NCBI GenBank assembly: GCA_964036155.1 | Contig: OZ038422.1 | Coordinates: 2,031,001 to 2,095,000, forward strand | From: Diploscapter coronatus | Taxonomy: Eukaryota; Nematoda; Chromadorea; Rhabditida; Rhabditidae | Reading direction: 5' to 3' | Length of the DNA: 64,000 nucleotides | Shown here: positions 35,233 through 47,493 of the stretch, piece after piece | Layout of the letters: every line of letters starts with the position of its first letter | How positions within the stretch are numbered: position 1 is the first letter of the stretch | Position numbers and translations under genes: made by a program | The notes under the pieces: generated by a model | What the model was told of the DNA's origin: nothing | What the model saw: only the letters and a program-made list of their open reading frames with translations | Databases searched by the model: none

Positions 35233-36949
35233 CAAAATTCGCGCTAAATCCACGCATTTTTGCAACATACTCAAGTCTACAAATGTCAAGATGGAAGACA
35301 TACAGAACCCAAAGAGTTCTGGATGAGTTACTTTCTGCCTGAAGGGTAAAAGACTGGAAACTGATACAGGGGTACAGCGAAATAGAGAGGTAAATAAAGA
35401 GAGGTAAGAGAAATAAATAAACAATGAAATAGTATAGTAAAATATCGAGTTAGGGAAAGAAAATAAACAAAATATTATACGAAAAATATAGAATAAGAAA
35501 TAAATAAAAGAAGAAATAGTGCGGTAAGATATAAACTAAGAGAACAAAATACTTGAGAAACAGCATGGTAAAAGGGTATACAAGAAAGAGAAATAGTAAT
35601 TGAAAAAAGAAAGGAAGAAAATAAAATAAGAAAGAGAGTGATAGGTAAAAGAAATGGAAATTGTCATTGACAAAATTTCTCAAATACCAATACGTTTAAC
35701 GAACGAGTATTCCAAGTGTGATGATACTAAAATGGGAAAATAGGTAAAAACTAACGAATAGCGCTAGTAAAATTAAGAAAACTTAGCATAAAAACCTAGT
35801 AAAAATAAACAGACCCTATCTCAAAGAGTAGTAGAATTCAGCTGTAAAGATCTAGCGGTTCAAAAATTCGCCATTTTCAAACTCGATAGAAAATGTTCTG
35901 CGTCTCTAGACTTGATAATATTGAAAGATAGGAACTCGACCAGTTTAATTTCAAGATGGCATTCTTGTAACTTCAACAATAAAGCATAATGAAAAGTGAC
36001 ATTTCAAGTCCTGAAAAGTAAAGGTAGAGAGCGCAAGTGAAATTCGTGATGTGAAGGCGCGGAGTTATGGAAGTACTTTTCTATAATCTGTGGGGCTTGA
36101 CAAGTATGTAGCAAAACCCCCCATAAAAACGAAGTGAATTCAAAGATATAGATTTTCGAAAACGACGACTCGAAAACCCCTTTTTGCGAGCCTAGGCTCA
36201 TATCTAATAGTAGGAAAAGGAAAATAAGAAAAAGATAACTTCGGGAATTTTCTAGAATTTTTTGAAAATTTTAGCGAGAACCGCTCTATTATGAGTTTGT
36301 CTTCGCGGAATGGGGGAGCTTGCGCTCTCTAGGTAAAGGGAAACGTTCATAAGAACCTATTTCAAATATGGCAATAATTCGGGAGATAACATCTTCGAAG
36401 CTTTGTTATTTACTTGCAAAAAAGACACGCGAGAAAGTAAAAAATTCGATGTTTCATTTCCATTGGACGATTTTTTAAGCATAATTTTTCGTTTATTTGT
36501 GATTTGATAGAATTCATAAATCTTGCCGAAATTTGATAGATCGGTAATTCTAGACATCAATAATAGAGGAAAAGGAAAAGTAGATAATAAAAGACGTTCT
36601 TTCGGTAAAGTAGGTAAATATTTTCTCGATTCAGACAAAATGAGGAGGCGTCACTATAAATTGGCTCGGATTTCCAATATCTCAAGATCCTGTAAAACCG
36701 GTCTTTCAGAACAATGAAAACAGATAACAAAGAGATGGGGGTAAACTCTACAAAAATCCAGCGAAAGATGAGAAAAATTTGTATTTTTCTGCCAAAAAAT
36801 TGGATAATCAATTTTTTCTTTCAATTTTACGGAAATTGAAAGCGCGCTTGATTTTATGGCAAATTGATTGGAAAGGTCTAAATTAGATGCCAGAAAATGC
36901 GAAGTGTAACCTTGGTAATCATTCGAAAAATGAATGCTATCATTAAAGC

Positions 36950-37500
36950 ATAACCTAATGGAAACGTGCCGTGAAATATGATATACCGGTACCATCACGA
37001 AAATGAACGCATTAGTGAGAATAGATTTAATAAAATTATATCATAAATATAATTTAGTCATCATATAAGCTATAAAGTGTCTTGTTAAGTATGGAAAATG
37101 ATGAGAATAGAAGATATTTCAATTAACTGCCATTTCGTTGTCAGAAGAGACCATCGCTAGAAAAACTTCTGAGAAATGAAAAATATGCCTGGTATTTTGC
37201 AGTAATGTTCAAAAACAGTGACGGACCGTAAAAACGTGTCGTAAAATATGATTTTCTGGTACTTATATGAAAACCAATGACTTAATAGCGAGGAATTAAT
37301 CGCTAATGAACATTAAGACTCGAAAGAAATGAAAAATATGCTAAGTATTCCTATTTGTCCTTATTGTAATGGTCAAAAACAATGGCAAACCGTAAAAATA
37401 AAAACGTGTCATGAAATAACTAATGATCCCCACATTTCTCGGGTAACTGAATCGAGACAAAACCGTTTTCTGAAGGTTAAACGAATCAACGCAGAAGGGT
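36950..37500. repeat. Diverged tandem series of about 200-270 bp units
   Basis: AACGTGCCGTGAAATATGAT (about 36962), AACGTGTCGTAAAATATGAT (37233) and AACGTGTCATGAAATAAC (37404) head similar stretches, each preceded by a CCGTAAAA or GAAAAATATGC context in the later two copies. Confidence 0.5.
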
Positions 37501-38197
37501 ATTCCATAAAATATCTTCGTTATTTCCAATCAGAAAGTAATAATTTCAGACATTTTCGAATCCTACATTTTATCGAAGAATAATAAACCTGCTGAAAATG
37601 CTAAATATATTGGTTTGGATGAAAGTAGGCCAAACGTCCTTGGAATTCCATAACATATCATAGGGGGCAAGATTTTTTCTGATTTCTCTAATCATTAAAA
37701 ATGATCTATCGACAAGCATGCGAAATTGACGCGGGGAAATCGGGGGCAGGGTGGAGTATTATTTCGCAAAATTTGTCGAAATTTCGAGCGCAAATTAAGG
37801 GAACAATAGAGCGGTTGGAAATGATCGGGAAATGAAAAAACGACTTGAAGCAGGACAAACTTAAAAATATTCGGGACGATTTTATCGACGTATGTTTCAA
37901 CATTAAAGGTGATTTTTTTTCTGAAATTTTATAATTTAATGGAAACAAGAAAAGGATAACTATAACTCAAACTTTTTAAATGTCTATTATTTAGATGCAA
38001 TAAAAATAGCTTTCAAAACCTCTGAATCAGAAACTAGAAGAGTTTTGCTGAGCATATATTTCAATGTTAAGTTTAAAAATTTGCCATGTTATTGCAACAT
38101 CCAAATTTAATGTTAGTTATTTGTAAATACTTTCACTATCACAATAAACAAATTATTAACCCAAAAAGCATAAAGTTTCATCTATTTCATCAAATGT

Positions 38198-38330
38198 TGG
38201 GACGTTTTCTACCGCACAAATTCATCATCATCATCTTTCGTCTCATTATTAAGGATAGTAACGCAAAACTGACTGGAATACATTCACACCGCATAACGGA
38301 TATTTGTGGTGGAAAACGTCCCAACGTCTG
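38198..38330. mobile_element. MITE family D, copy 2
   Basis: GTTGGGACGTTTTCTACCGC and GTGGTGGAAAACGTCCCAAC are inverse ends; the interior matches the other family-D copies. Confidence 0.85.
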
Positions 38331-40357
38331 TATATCAGAAAAAGGTATAAAATCAGTACTTTTCTAGCCGAAACCCGTTAGAAGCAGGAATAATATGTCT
38401 CCAAAACTCACCCTTTTCACTATTTCTTTGCGCATTTAACTGACTCCTAAGCAAACACAAAAATACAACACCGTTTCTCGCTTATTATTGCCTTTAAATC
38501 CCAAACAACAATAGAACGGAAATACTTTAACCACCCTGCCTATCCTTAAATACAGAAACCGTCAGAATCGCAGAGGATATTTCACTCTAGCCTCTTCGTC
38601 TTTAAACCATAGAAGGGGCTAGGCATGTAGGGGAGTCCTTAGAAAGAATAGAATTTGAGTTTTGGGGTTTAAAGAAGAAAAAATACAAAAATGTGTGTGG
38701 ACGCGGTGTGAAAAATTAAGAAATTCACGAATATAATAATTTTTCTTGAAAACTTTTACATTTATTCTTTACAAAGCAATCATTCTCGCACATCAACTTC
38801 AACTTCAGTAATAATGACTTCATTTATTTTGCAGCATATCTGAAAAACCGGCTTTATCTATTCCATTTACAGAATTTCTATCAATTATTCTAGTACTTTG
38901 TTCCCGAAATCTGGGGACAAAGTAACAAAATGTTGGAAGGAAGTTATTTTCAATATTCTCACTCCTTCATGATATGCCTGTTTAATGATGATGCGGTGAT
39001 CTCGGGAAAAGTCGATATTTTCTCGAGAGGCGAGAGATCGGAAATTGGACAGCCATGGGAATATCCAAGGGATTATCAACGATAAGTCCGTACATCCATA
39101 GATTTTGGCTACTTCGAATAGTCATTTTCCCAGACGGGTTTCCACTTCTATCCTTCAATATGTGATTAGAGACACGGCGAACTTCATGCAATCATTAAAG
39201 TCATCAGATATATCCATCTTTGCATCGCAAAAAATCGGGGACACTTTGTTCGTATAGCGTCATCCAGAGGCTATATGCTTTAGGGTTTTTCTTCATTTTA
39301 GGTCCAATTAATGATCATCCATTTGGTGTATTGTATATAATTTTGCCATAAACTTTATCACGTCGTTATTTTCTCCATTGATTAGTAGTTTTTCAATATT
39401 ATATCATCAGATTTTTTGAATTTATCGCGACTTAATATGACAAAGAAAATCGTTATCGAATCATAACATAATTTCCCCCGAGATTAATAATCCGCATCCC
39501 TAATATCACTGATCAATATTTGATTTCGTCCTATAACGTCATCTATATTCCATTTCATGTAGGTGGGTTGGGTTGGGTATTTTGAAACTTTTCCCTATTC
39601 GGGCTTTGCATAATGTTTTTCGCTATTAGAGATTATCGAACTAACCTCATTCGTGCTGTTTCAGCCACTTTTTCGGCTCTCTAACTCACTTTCTTTCAGA
39701 TTATCGTCAGAAATAGTCTAAATTGTTCTTTCGTTTAAAATATGCTCAATCGCTATATTTTAGCCATTCACTATTATCTTAAATAACAGGACTACGAAAA
39801 TTTGACATTAGGGTGTAACTTAATTAAAACTATAATTCATTCAAACGATTTTTTAATCGGAGAGAACTATGATTTTGACATGGGGCATATTTTACATGAG
39901 TGTCATAAATATTTTCGTTATTTCTGATTTCGAATTTGTTCCACTAATATTCGCATTTGCTGATTTAGTCGGCCAATTTCGTCTTGTCAACTATTATCAA
40001 TATCAATTTCATTATCATGTGAATATGTATAGACCTTCAAAGATCGTACATCGATACTCAACATTTTCATCATTGAGTAATCTAATTGTTAATCACTTCG
40101 TTACTCCATTCTGGTACATCGCAATTTTCGTTCTGAATATTTGCCATTTATTTCCTTCCATTAATTCCGATTCATGGATTGACTTCAACGGTTGTTGTCT
40201 GTATAATTATAGCAAACTTTAAAACATACTCTGAAAGGTCAATATTTTTTTCCAAACTACCCCATTTTTATTCAACCAATATTTTATATTAAAACTTCAA
40301 AAATCATTACTTTCCAACAAAATACTAGTTTTCAATTAATTTTAGAAATCATCAAAT

Positions 40358-43300
40358 ATGCAATATCTGCGTCTCTACCTGCTGTTACTATGCTATGGCA
40401 TTGTGGCAGAGCAAATCGAAGACCATGCAAATGAGCAACCAGCGGATTTTCAGGTTTAAAATAGTTTTAAACTAGCAAAAGTTATTCTACTAAAAACTCG
40501 TTGAAAATTTGCACAAATGATCTATTTTACTAAAAACTAGTCGAATAATAACAGTACAAGCTAGTTATTTTACTGAAAGCTAGCAAAAATTAGTTATTTT
40601 CAATAAAATAGCGATTTCAGATTCTCCGCTTCAACTTTCGAAATGTTCAAGCGCCATATGTCATCGCTTTGTGGCTAGTCGTAGCGGCGTTAGCAAAAAT
40701 TGGTATGAGTAAAAATCTCATCAAAATTTATGTTTCAATATTTTTCATAAATCTTTCGAGCATCAAGTTATTAGTGCGAATGACCCCAACGTGACTAGTG
40801 AATATACGATAAGATATGCTCTTTTTAAGCGTTTCAGTAAATTCAATTTACACCAATCTTATCTTCAATATTTAGCTTTCAACTTATCCAGACTATCCCA
40901 TTATGTCCCCGATTCCGCTCTACTCATCGTCGTTGGAATTCTTCTTGGACTTTTGTTGCATAAAACTCAAACCGATTTGGGCTACTATTCGCTGGACTCC
41001 CACACCTTCTTCCTCTATCTACTGCCACCGATCATCTTTGATGCAGGTTGGATTTTCGCCAATAATCAAATTAACCATTTGACCAATTGTGTTATTTTTT
41101 CCGATAGTATGCAATCTAAACTTCCATGATTCAAATCAGAGATTTCAACAAGTTGAACTACTCTTCGAAATATGCACATTTTGAAAAATTAGATAAGTTT
41201 GTTTAAACTTTGATATAAAATAGTTTTTCGCAAAGATCAACCTATAGACATCTGTCCACTAGGATATTTGACCTATTTGTTCAGGGTATTTCATGCCGAA
41301 TAGAGCATTATTCGAGTCCATCAGATCGGTGTTGCTTTTCGCTATAATTGGCACGATATGGAACACCTTTGCGATAGGTAAAATTAGAAACATCTTCAAC
41401 CAATCAAATATTCAAATAAGGACGAAATTTTAACTTACAGAATCCGAAATTATTTCATATATAGAAATGAGTTATGGTTAAAATATTTATTAATTTAGGG
41501 ATTTCGTTACTAATCATGAGCAACTACGGCCTATTTTCAATGTCTTTCACCACGTTTGAAATATTCGTATTTTCCGCACTAATTTCTGCCGTCGATCCGG
41601 TGAGTGAACGGGAAAAATTGATTAAAAAAATGAGAAATTGGGAAAAATGATCGATTTTCAAATTCCCCAATGATCCATCAGCAAAACACGTCCGTCATCA
41701 ATCAAACATGAAATTCATTACAGATTTTGGTGAAAAGAGCGCATTCGTTAAATTTTAAGAAACATAGAAAGTCCTGTTGTAATAATTTATTTAGAAATTA
41801 GTATAAAATATTTTTTAACATAAACTATATTTTCAGGTAGCTGTTATTGCGGTGTTCGAAGAAATCAATGTCAACGAATTTCTGTTCATTAACGTATTTG
41901 GAGAAGCGCTGTTCAATGATGGTGTCACTGTGGTGGGTATTTCTATGTTTCAAAATAATCCTTCCTCAAAATCAAAGAGCAAGTTGTCGTATGTGAGTGT
42001 TATTGTGCATCACATCATTTCCAAATATGGGAAAATTTATCCGATAATCTTACGTTTGAACAAACATTGCACAATTCAGAAGTACATAATTCGATACAGT
42101 TAAATATATGAGAAAAATGTTTCCATATATAAAATGCAAATGAAAATAAATTGAGAATGGCAACGGACAAGTTATTTGTATGCAGGAGATTTTGCCGCCG
42201 ATCATAGAGTAAATCAATAAATCGCGACATCGACTACCAAAAATTATGAAACATACAAAAATTGGATTATTCCAGGTGCTCTACCAAATGTTCAAAGCAT
42301 TCGCGATAATCGGCTCGGATAATTTAACCGTAAGATCTTTCTGATAATTAGCCTTCCTGTCCAGAACAGTTTCAAAATAATTTCACTATTCATATGCGAG
42401 TTTTTGAAATATTTTAAAATTTAATACAAAAAAAATAAATTTACTCGAAACTAGGATTTTTTAAAGAGTCATAAATTTTCAGATCGGAGATTACGCATCC
42501 GGCAGCGTTTCTTTCGTTGTCGTTGCGGTTGGAGGCGCTTTTATCGGGGTCTTTTTCGCATTCATTACCAGTCTTGTAACGAAGTAAGTCACGACCAGAC
42601 TTGAAAATTTTCAACCGCGAAAATTCGTCATTATCTCTCGTTCCATTATTAGGATAGTAACTACAAAACTGACTGGAATAATTCACCGCACAAGGGGTAT
42701 TTGCGGTGGAAAAATGCCAAATCTGATCATTATTTTCAAAAGTATTCATCTTGAATTATAGAGTTTCAGGTATACGCAAGGAGTCCGAATTTTGGCACCA
42801 GTCTTTATTTTTACCCTACCGTACCTAGCATACTTGACAGCGGAGATGATATCACTCTCATCTATCATAGCGTAGGTCCTTAAAACTTGTATAAATTTAA
42901 GAAAATAACGATTTTTACTTGAATTTGAATATTCCTATCTATCCTAAATAAACTAGTCTTTTATGAAAAAGGACCTAAAACAGGACTGTTCGGAATGTTC
43001 TGTTCCATTCCGAAAAACAATCAATTTCGGTCCATTTTCGATCGTTTTTCGTTTCGTTCCGTGTCCTGAAAATTTAGAATGTCGTTCCGTACAACCTCGA
43101 TCTGAAAACATAAAGTCACGATTTTGTTTTATTTCAGAATTGCAATTTGTGGGATGGTGATGAAAATGTACGTGAAGGGGAACATTTCGCACGCAGCGGC
43201 AAATTCCGTCAAGTACTTCACCAAGATGGTCGCACAATCGACTGAAATCGTTATTTTCATGTAAGCTAGCTAGTTTCGTCATATCCTATGGTATTACAGA

Positions 43301-46300
43301 GATTGAATCAAAGCTTAAGTTTAAAAATGTTGAAATTTATTATTTTTTTTTACCAATACATCACGATAGTTTTCATTGCCATATGATATTGTTGATGCCG
43401 AAATCTGGGGGGCGTTCAAAACGGTGCACGGTTATTTTTAGTGGTTAGAAAAGCGAGAAATAGCACGTGAAAAAGGGGACTGGCTTAAAATTGTTTCTTT
43501 CTCCCCTCATTTTCGACCTCCAAGATTTCAGTATCAACAGTATTGAATGAATAAAGTAGACTTCAATCATGCAAAAATGAGGCCCATCTGTTTGATTTTG
43601 AAAACCCACCCCTTCCTATGGAGTTGCACTACTTTGAAATGTTTCACTCAAGCAATTTCTAGAAGCCTATCATTTTTCAGGGATACTCAATTTTTAGGTT
43701 TCTCGGACTGTCCACGATTTCAAGTGACCATCACTGGGACACTCTGTTCGTAATCTCGACACTCGTGTTTTGTTTGTTGTACAGAATCATTGGTAGTTCA
43801 AATTAGGCTATTTTTAAATGTCATGGATTTCAGGCGTTGTCGCTCAATGCTATCTACTGAACAAGTTCGGCAACGGTAATCAGAGTAAGGAGTTTTCAAA
43901 GGTACCACAACTTTTTAAAATGCGCTTAAATCGAACATTGAAGCCTTCTCTAATAATTGGAATCCAAATAATAGGAGACCCTTCTCCTGGGCTTTTATTT
44001 TAGTCGTATGAAAATAGTGATATTCCAGGTTGACCAATTCATCCTATCCTACGGTGGTTTGCGCGGTGCCATCGCCTTCGGTCTGGCCGCGTCAATTCCC
44101 GTGTCGATCGTCGCGAAGCCGATGTTCGTCACGACTACTATCGCGGTTATTTACTTCACCGTCTTTCTACAGGTAAAATACCTATGTTTCAAACATTTTC
44201 ACGGTCATTAAATCTGGCATTTCAATGATTGTCTCATCCCATTGCGACTTTTAGTTAAATTTGAAATTTGTCATTAACCAGCATGGTCACTAATTGACGC
44301 CTCATCGAACTAGCAGTTCTTGCATTAGAAATCCAATGAATATCTTTGAAAGATACGTTTTTTTTCCATTTTAGGGCATCACAATCCGCCCTCTGGTGCA
44401 ACTGCTGAAAATCAAAACTAAGGAAGAGCGAATTCCGACCATGGCTGAGACCGTCTACATGAAATATCTTGACTACATGATGAGCGGAGTTGAGGACATC
44501 GCCGGGCAACGTGGGACGTATTCGTTCGTTGAGGAGTAAGTATCAGTTAATTCGTTTAAAAACGATCTCTTCAACCTAAATCATTCACTCGTGAATAAAA
44601 TCATGACCAGACGTTGGAACGTTTTCCACTACAAACATTCGGCCATCATCTCTATTCTCATTATTAAGAACAATAATTGCAAAACTAACTGGAATAATTA
44701 ACGCCGGATAAGGGATATTTATGGTGAGAAACGTTTCGACGTCTGATCATGATTTTCGAGCGTTTACTCAAAGATATTATGATCTTGACAATAAAGAAGA
44801 TCGAGAATTCAAATCCACTTAAATTTGCCGCGCAACCTCGCGACCTGACGAAATGGATGGAAAATAAAGAGAAAATTCTTACCTCACTCTAAATCGGCAA
44901 CTCAGAAAAGATATTCCAAGTTGAAATATTATGGAAAACGTGAAGACCAGTTTCCCAACCACATTATGCCCTGTATTTCATTAAAATCTCACTTTATTTA
45001 GCTAGTGCGTGACGTCATAGTAACTAAATTTTTCGAATTTTCAGCTTCGAGCGCTTCAACGCGAAGATCATCAAGCCTATTCTGATGCGAAACGAGAAGC
45101 GTCAGACATTCGACGCGACGCGCATCGTGCGAGCTTACGAGAAGATCACCCTCGAGGACGCGATGAAGATGGCGCTCAACAAGGAGCCCATCAAGCATAA
45201 ATCAGTTGCTAGAATCAAGGGGTACATTCGTTTTCAACAATTCCTTCATAGGTACACCGACTAACGACTAACCACCAGCATGAGAGGGGAAATTCGTTGA
45301 GCAACTTCAACTCCAAGAGCCCACTCTTAACTGGGGAGTAATAACTTGACACGAATATGAGCTTTAAATAACCTGAGCACGAATTCCTTTTTTAGCCAAA
45401 GTTTTCATGTAAGAACTCTTGATCTTCGTTCATAATCTGGATCTATTCAATGCGAGAGTTCAAGAGGAAAGCTTTCAGAACTGAAGTGCCGATTCAAACT
45501 GCCATAAACAACGACTTAACCTTGACTCCCGCTGACAGGCAACTTGGAAAGGTAGGACTAATTTATCATCACATTAAAGAAAGCAAAAATAGCCTTTATT
45601 TTTTTCTGAAAATTCATGTCATTTTCAAAAAATTAGGTTCAACAACAAGGCGCAGATGTGGAGCAGCTGTATTCACTGTTTTCTGAATTACTCGAGAGAA
45701 AGTTGAAGGAGATGGATGAGAGCAGGTCGAAGAGGAACGAGAAAAGCAGACGAAAAGATTCAGAAGCCGACGATATTCAGGACGACTATATGCAGCAGTT
45801 CGGGGTAGGAACATTTTAAAAGAGGGATATTGTCAATGACCGATATAACTTGAGATAAAATAAAAGTGAGCAAATTTTAGTGCACGGAAATTAGCGCGCT
45901 GTTTGCAAGCGAATAAATGGCACTTCATTGATTCGAAGAATGACTTTGACGACTGTTCGATATTACGCAATGCACACTTTGCATATTCGAATTTGTGCAT
46001 CGCTTATTTTGTCTCAAGTTATCGGTCATTGACAATATTATTGCTTATCAAATTTTCTAAGTTCTCTATGCATTTTACGCCTGATGAGCTCATGCTTTTC
46101 AAATCTAATAAGAAGGGTATCGTAATATTCCACGTGTTACAAAAATATTCTGGTAAATTCTACTAAATTATTTATATTCAAACTTGGGCTTGATATATAT
46201 AATAGTTGAAGGATAATAATCGTAATCAAATATCCTATTTTAGAGCAACTCAAAGTTGCACAAGCTCGGCGAGCCTGAAGGAGAGCCCGGTTTACGTTCA

Positions 46301-46351
46301 CGGCGAAAGAGTACGGGTAACATCGAACTGGGTAAAAAGACGCAACACTAA
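40358..46351 (+). CDS. Na+/H+ exchanger (NHX/NHE, SLC9 family)
   Basis: About 19 exons, among them 40358-40453, 40621-40702, 40876-41046, 41285-41377, 41499-41599, 41837-41932, 42276-42329, 42483-42583, 42770-42871, 43138-43260, 43698-43792, 43834-43901, 44029-44172, 44375-44535, 45045-45221, 45457-45551, 45637-45804 and 46244-46351. They give about 683 aa if a 17-nt microexon (45279-45295) is used. Seen: signal peptide, [20 protein letters not shown] (the conserved TM4 region, amiloride-sensitive site), [14 protein letters not shown] with the ND-type [18 protein letters not shown] transport motif, [21 protein letters not shown], then [14 protein letters not shown] and a charged cytosolic tail rich in [12 protein letters not shown]9 exchangers swap Na+ for H+ to control pH and volume; plasma-membrane type is likely from the signal peptide and tail. 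Its introns hold at least four MITEs. The microexon is inferred only from phase. Confidence 0.93.
42588..42722. mobile_element. MITE family D, copy 3 (exchanger intron)
   Basis: Diverged ends CACGACCAGACTTG / CAAATCTGATCATTA and interior AACTGACTGGAATAATTCACC, GGTATTTGCGGTGGAAAA shared with the family. Sits in the 42584-42769 intron, filling most of it. Confidence 0.75.
43392..43539. mobile_element. MITE family E, copy 2 (exchanger intron)
   Basis: Begins TTGATGCCGAAATCTGGGG and ends CCAAGATTTCAGTATCAA; interior TTTTTAGTGGTTAGAAAAGCG and TTTCTCCCCTCATTTTCGAC identical to copy 1 at 26099-26249. Confidence 0.85.
44602..44757. mobile_element. MITE family D, copy 4 (exchanger intron)
   Basis: The longest TIR of the family: AATCATGACCAGACGTTGGA against ACGTCTGATCATGATTTT. 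Interior AATTGCAAAACTAACTGGAA as in other copies. Lies in the 44536-45044 intron. Confidence 0.85.
45831..46033. mobile_element. MITE family C, copy 3 with TA target duplication
   Basis: Ends TTGTCAATGACCGATATAAC and TTATCGGTCATTGACAA are inverse and flanked by TA on both sides, giving the family's boundary and its Tc1/mariner-like insertion preference. In the last exchanger intron. Confidence 0.88.
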
Positions 46352-46637
46352 TCCAAATACGACTATTTTCTGCCATTTTATGTATCATTTATGTGTATCA
46401 TTTATGTATATCAAATATCCATATACATACGATTATGTACACCTATCATGTGCTGAGTTTTAATATATTCAAAAATGAAGCGCATGTCATAGGCGAATCA
46501 TTAAGCTTTTCACGAATGATTTCTAGACGTAATAGCGACCTACAATAATCAACTGATTTTTATTCATAATAAATAAACTTGTCCAAAAATGTTGCAATTG
46601 ATTTATTCTTTCAAGCCTTACTCGTGACTTGTAGCCA
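46352..46637. other. 3' flank of the exchanger gene
   Basis: No gene seen. AT-rich with AATAAA signals near 46566; converges on the minus-strand receptor fragment. Confidence 0.4.
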
Positions 46638-46990
46638 TCATTGTATTGTCAGAAATGAAGCGGTTTTGAGACGATTTTCCCCGACTAGCACCAATACCGA
46701 GTTTCCCGGGGCTACCCTATTCTCCGGGTTGATTCTTGTAATGCCGAACATTTTCAGTATGAAATTTGGCACGAGAAGGTGTCTATGATGTTTGTTCAGC
46801 AGTAAGAAGCATATCGGGACGGCAATCGAGTAGAAATACGATTGAAAGAGACTGAAATTCAAAATTATTCTGTGATCAAATATCACAAATATTTAGACCT
46901 AGGGAGGATGGTCGTCAGAAACCCCCTGCGATCTACCCCCATAGATTTGTTCATCTGACGAAGGTGCTCTCTAGATCTGTTCCGATGTAT
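46638..46990 (-). pseudogene. C-terminal fragment of a 7TM chemoreceptor-like protein
   Basis: Two minus-strand exons: about 46990-46905 (HLRQMNKSMGVDRRG...TTILP) and about 46857-46638 joined in frame. The second reads SLFQSYFYSIAVPICFLLLN, then NKHHR, a TM7-like helix followed by the polar N-x3-R turn seen in nematode chemoreceptors, then about 45 polar residues to a TGA. No upstream transmembrane exons were found before the cysteine-rich peptide gene at 47229, so it looks like a remnant or the end of a gene with undetected exons. Family not assigned. Confidence 0.4.
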
Positions 46991-47159
46991 GATTTATGCA
47001 TCCCTGCGCGGTCACACAAAATCCAAAGCGTAGACAGAACGTGACATAAGTTCAAGACCATAGGATATACTTTTTTACCTAGACAACTTTTCCATAAAAG
47101 TTCTATTTAATTAACCGATCGCCGGTCAAAAATGGCTCAATTTGGCTCATTCCCTCTTT

Positions 47160-47167
47160 ATAAAACA
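47160..47167 (+). promoter_or_regulatory. TATA box of the Cys-rich peptide gene
   Basis: CTTTATAAAAC about 70 bp upstream of ATG 47229; spacing fits a short 5' UTR. Confidence 0.5.
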
Positions 47168-47228
47168 AAGGTCATGACTTCCGCTAGGGTTATAAATTTC
47201 CTCAATTTCACACCATTTTTGCCAAGTC

Positions 47229-47459
47229 ATGATTTTTTATAAAACCTCTATATTCCTTATGGCTACACTTTTATTTACTGGCCTTATTTCCACGAATCCT
47301 ATAGACTTTTCCATGAGACTATCGGAAAGGTTTACGACATGTGATGATTGTCAACACGCTCAGGGGTGTTCTAATTGCACCGATAGTCAGATCTGTTCTT
47401 GCTTGACATGCACCTGTATCTCATTGCCATGCAAAATACCAACTTGTAAACTTTATTAG
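47229..47459 (+). CDS. Small secreted cysteine-rich peptide, 76 aa
   Basis: A single-exon frame with a genuine ATG. Residues 1-22 form a hydrophobic signal peptide (TSIFLMATLLFTGLIST). After a short spacer the mature part holds ten cysteines in about 40 residues: TCDDCQHAQGCSNC, then QICSCLTCTCISLPCKIPTC. A TATAAA box lies about 70 bp upstream (47158) and an AATAAA about 10 bp after the stop, a compact, complete transcription unit. The CxC and CxxC spacing could suit disulphide-rich antimicrobial or cuticle peptides, or metal binding. I do not recognise a family; the function is unknown. It lies tail to tail with the RidA-family gene. Confidence 0.65.
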   Translation: MIFYKTSIFLMATLLFTGLISTNPIDFSMRLSERFTTCDDCQHAQGCSNCTDSQICSCLTCTCISLPCKIPTCKLY

Positions 47460-47493
47460 ACATTTATTATTAAATAAATAGTTTTTATATTAG

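Larger units (their letters stand above)
34073..40357. other. 6.3-kb gene-free region between amine oxidase and exchanger (divergent promoters)
   Basis: No exon chain, RNA gene or retroelement protein could be supported on either strand. It contains a diverged tandem repeat near 34165-34413, two family-D MITEs (35098-35232, 38198-38330), a second diverged tandem series at about 36950-37500, and otherwise unremarkable AT-rich DNA. The edges must hold the promoters of the two flanking, divergent genes. Confidence 0.5.

Noticed and set aside
35450..35683. Phe/Leu/Tyr-rich 77-codon frame, looks like a membrane protein
   Set aside because: Arises from a low-complexity purine-rich stretch (GAAATAAA-type); no splice context or conserved motif.
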